This document shows positions 7,307 through 7,954 of a stretch of 7,954 nt of DNA, one piece after another. The notes beneath the pieces were generated by a model, which saw nothing but the letters and a program-made list of their open reading frames with translations, was not told where the DNA came from and did not search any database. The translations under genes were made by a program, and so were the position numbers. The stretch comes from JBGPHT01 sp041484525 (GTDB lineage: Bacteria; Acidobacteriota; Terriglobia; Bryobacterales; Bryobacteraceae): the NCBI GenBank assembly GCA_041484525.1, contig JBGPHT010000245.1, forward strand, positions 1-7,954, read 5' to 3'. The stretch's first letter is position 1; the number at the start of each line of letters is the position of its first letter.

Positions 7307-7630
7307 ATGTACTGCACGAAATGCGGTGTCGAACTAAGAGAAGATGATCGATTCTGTTCGCGTTGCGGGAGCCGGACGGCCGTCGGCCCGGAACCCGGTC
7401 CGTCACACGCGCTGCTGCTCGACAAGCGCAACAAGAAGATCGCAGGGGTGTGCGCCGGATTCGCCCGGTATTGCGACGTCGATGTCACGCTGGTGCGCGT
7501 GATCTGGCTCGCGGTCGCGCTTGGCACCGGTATCGGTTTCATCGCGTACGTCGTGGCGTGGATGATTGTCCCAAGCGACCATGGACTCGACATGAGGCAC
7601 TCGATGGCGCCCCAGCCGCAGGCGGGTTGA
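7307..7630 (+). CDS. Zinc-ribbon and PspC-domain membrane protein
   Basis: The 107-residue protein combines two small domains. At the N-terminus MYCTKCGVELREDDRFCSRC has two CxxC pairs (Cys3, 6, 17, 20) forming a zinc ribbon. Residues about 39-90 are a PspC domain: KRNKKIAGVCAGFARYCDVD, then the membrane helix (about 64-86, ending YVVAWMIVPSD). PspC proteins in the enterobacterial phage-shock system sense envelope stress and bind PspA. No pspA or pspB is nearby, so only the fold is sure, not that pathway. The start at 7307 gives the expected zinc-ribbon opening and has GGAGG before it. ATG 7295 in the same frame is the alternative. A short stem-loop spans the stop codon. The gene is divergent from the glycoside operon and functionally unrelated to it. 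Confidence 0.88.
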   Translation: MYCTKCGVELREDDRFCSRCGSRTAVGPEPGPSHALLLDKRNKKIAGVCAGFARYCDVDVTLVRVIWLAVALGTGIGFIAYVVAWMIVPSDHGLDMRHSMAPQPQAG

Positions 7631-7635
7631 CCCGC
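7622..7635 (+). terminator. Weak stem-loop at the PspC stop codon
   Basis: GCGGG (7622-7626) pairs with CCCGC (7631-7635) around a TTGA loop that contains the TGA stop. There is no T-tract after it, so it is at best a weak or non-intrinsic terminator. Confidence 0.2.
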
Positions 7636-7701
7636 GCCTCACGATGCGACAATGGGGAAGCACGCGGGAGATTATCACTCCTGAATTGAATCGGCTTCCT
7701 C

Positions 7702-7833
7702 TTGCTGATCCCGTTTCTCATCTTCGCGGCCACCTATGTGGTGATCGCCATCGGACGTCTGCCCGGGTTCCGCGTGGATCGCACCGGCGCCGCCATCATC
7801 GGCGCGGCCCTCATGCTAAACACAGCGACTTAA
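7702..7833 (+). pseudogene. SLC13/ArsB-type permease, N-terminal stub cut by an insertion sequence
   Basis: The frame reads LLIPFLIFAATYVVIAIGRL and then PGFRVDRTGAAIIGAALM. This is the typical first membrane helix plus the GRLPGxRxDRTGAA motif at the start of ion-transporter superfamily permeases (SLC13 anion / ArsB-NhaD-like). After ALM (7813-7815) the family match stops, and LNTAT then a stop at 7831-7833 follow from insertion-sequence DNA. No clear start is visible: TGA at 7687-7689 closes the frame upstream, leaving TTG 7702 or CTG 7705, without a good Shine-Dalgarno. The rest of the permease should lie beyond the insertion sequence to the right. As it stands only about 38 native residues remain, so it is non-functional. 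The ion carried cannot be told. Confidence 0.7.
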
Positions 7834-7954
7834 GTAATTGCGCATAATCGGCGTAGTGTTTCATTGCGACCGGCCCATTGGTCGAACTCGGCTTCTACTG
7901 CGGCGATCACTTCATCCAGGCGCGGAAAGTATCGATTGTGCAAGCAACGGCGCC
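7819..7954 (-). mobile_element. 3' end of an IS630-family insertion sequence
   Basis: The element enters from the right edge and ends inside the permease gene. IS630/Tc1-mariner elements insert at TA. A TA at 7817-7818 sits exactly where the permease similarity stops, 11 bases outside the transposase stop, so I place the terminus there. The matching inverted repeat and second TA are outside the window, so the boundary is inferred. Confidence 0.55.
7830..7954 (-). CDS. IS630-family transposase, C-terminal fragment (runs off right edge)
   Basis: The last 40 codons are present, from 7952 to the TAA at 7832-7830. The pieces RRCLHNRYFPRLDEVIAAVE and AEFDQWAGRNETLRRLCAIT match the tail of IS630-type DDE transposases, which follows the DDE catalytic core and ends in a short helix with LRRLC. 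The DDE residues are outside the window. It lies opposite to the permease it interrupts. Its stop codon shares the CTTAAG palindrome (7829-7834) with the stop that now ends the permease frame. Confidence 0.75.
   Translation of the reverse strand, partial: RRCLHNRYFPRLDEVIAAVEAEFDQWAGRNETLRRLCAIT

Noticed and set aside
7153..7593. Full minus-strand frame of 146 codons ending at the oxidoreductase start
   Set aside because: Most of it is antisense to the PspC gene; only the last 22 codons look like a real protein tail, so only those are annotated.
7644..7847. Plus-strand frame starting at ATG 7644
   Set aside because: It overlaps the permease stub in another frame. The permease frame has a membrane helix and family motif, while this one is His/Arg-rich and meaningless.

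Overview
The window is GC-rich, densely coded bacterial DNA. The protein types point to Acidobacteriota, most likely a Bryobacterales/Solibacter-like lineage: a GH78 rhamnosidase with a plain Sec signal, a Tat-signal Gfo/Idh/MocA oxidoreductase, a secreted HEAT-repeat protein and a secreted CE1-type esterase. That taxonomic call is inference from protein style, not from a marker gene.

Layout, left to right. Positions 1-29 hold the first codons of an IS4-type transposase (minus strand, running off the left edge); its leader and a possible terminal inverted repeat fill 30-155. Positions 179-7156 are one minus-strand gene cluster. In transcription order it reads: Gfo/Idh/MocA oxidoreductase (7156-5926, frameshifted), HEAT-repeat protein (5938 or 5929 to 4121, start overlapping the oxidoreductase stop), alpha-L-rhamnosidase GH78 (4068-1360), and an enterochelin-esterase-like/CE1 esterase (leader at 1333, body 1246-179). 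Spacings are an overlap, 52 nt and 26 nt, so this looks like one operon. Just ahead of the oxidoreductase a short tail resembling the end of a ThuA-like protein (7221-7153) overlaps its ATG by ATGA. The operon therefore appears to have lost its first gene and possibly its promoter. On the plus strand from 7307 lie a zinc-ribbon/PspC membrane protein and, at about 7702, the N-terminus of an SLC13/ArsB-type permease. The permease is cut off by the 3' end of an IS630-family transposase (minus strand, 7952-7830, running off the right edge).

How the genes fit together: the cluster looks built for extracytoplasmic breakdown of rhamnose-containing plant or microbial glycosides. The rhamnosidase would remove terminal L-rhamnose, the esterase would remove acyl or feruloyl esters, and the oxidoreductase would act on a released sugar or derivative. 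The HEAT protein may be a binding or scaffold partner of unknown role.

The main result of the hunt is decay, not a new system. The oxidoreductase has a frameshift in a GC-repeat tract. The esterase has an in-frame amber codon between its signal peptide and body. A neighbouring gene is reduced to a tail, the permease is interrupted, and both window edges are insertion sequences. Assembly error could explain the two point lesions. I see no clear sign of a previously undescribed defence, RNA or mobile system.
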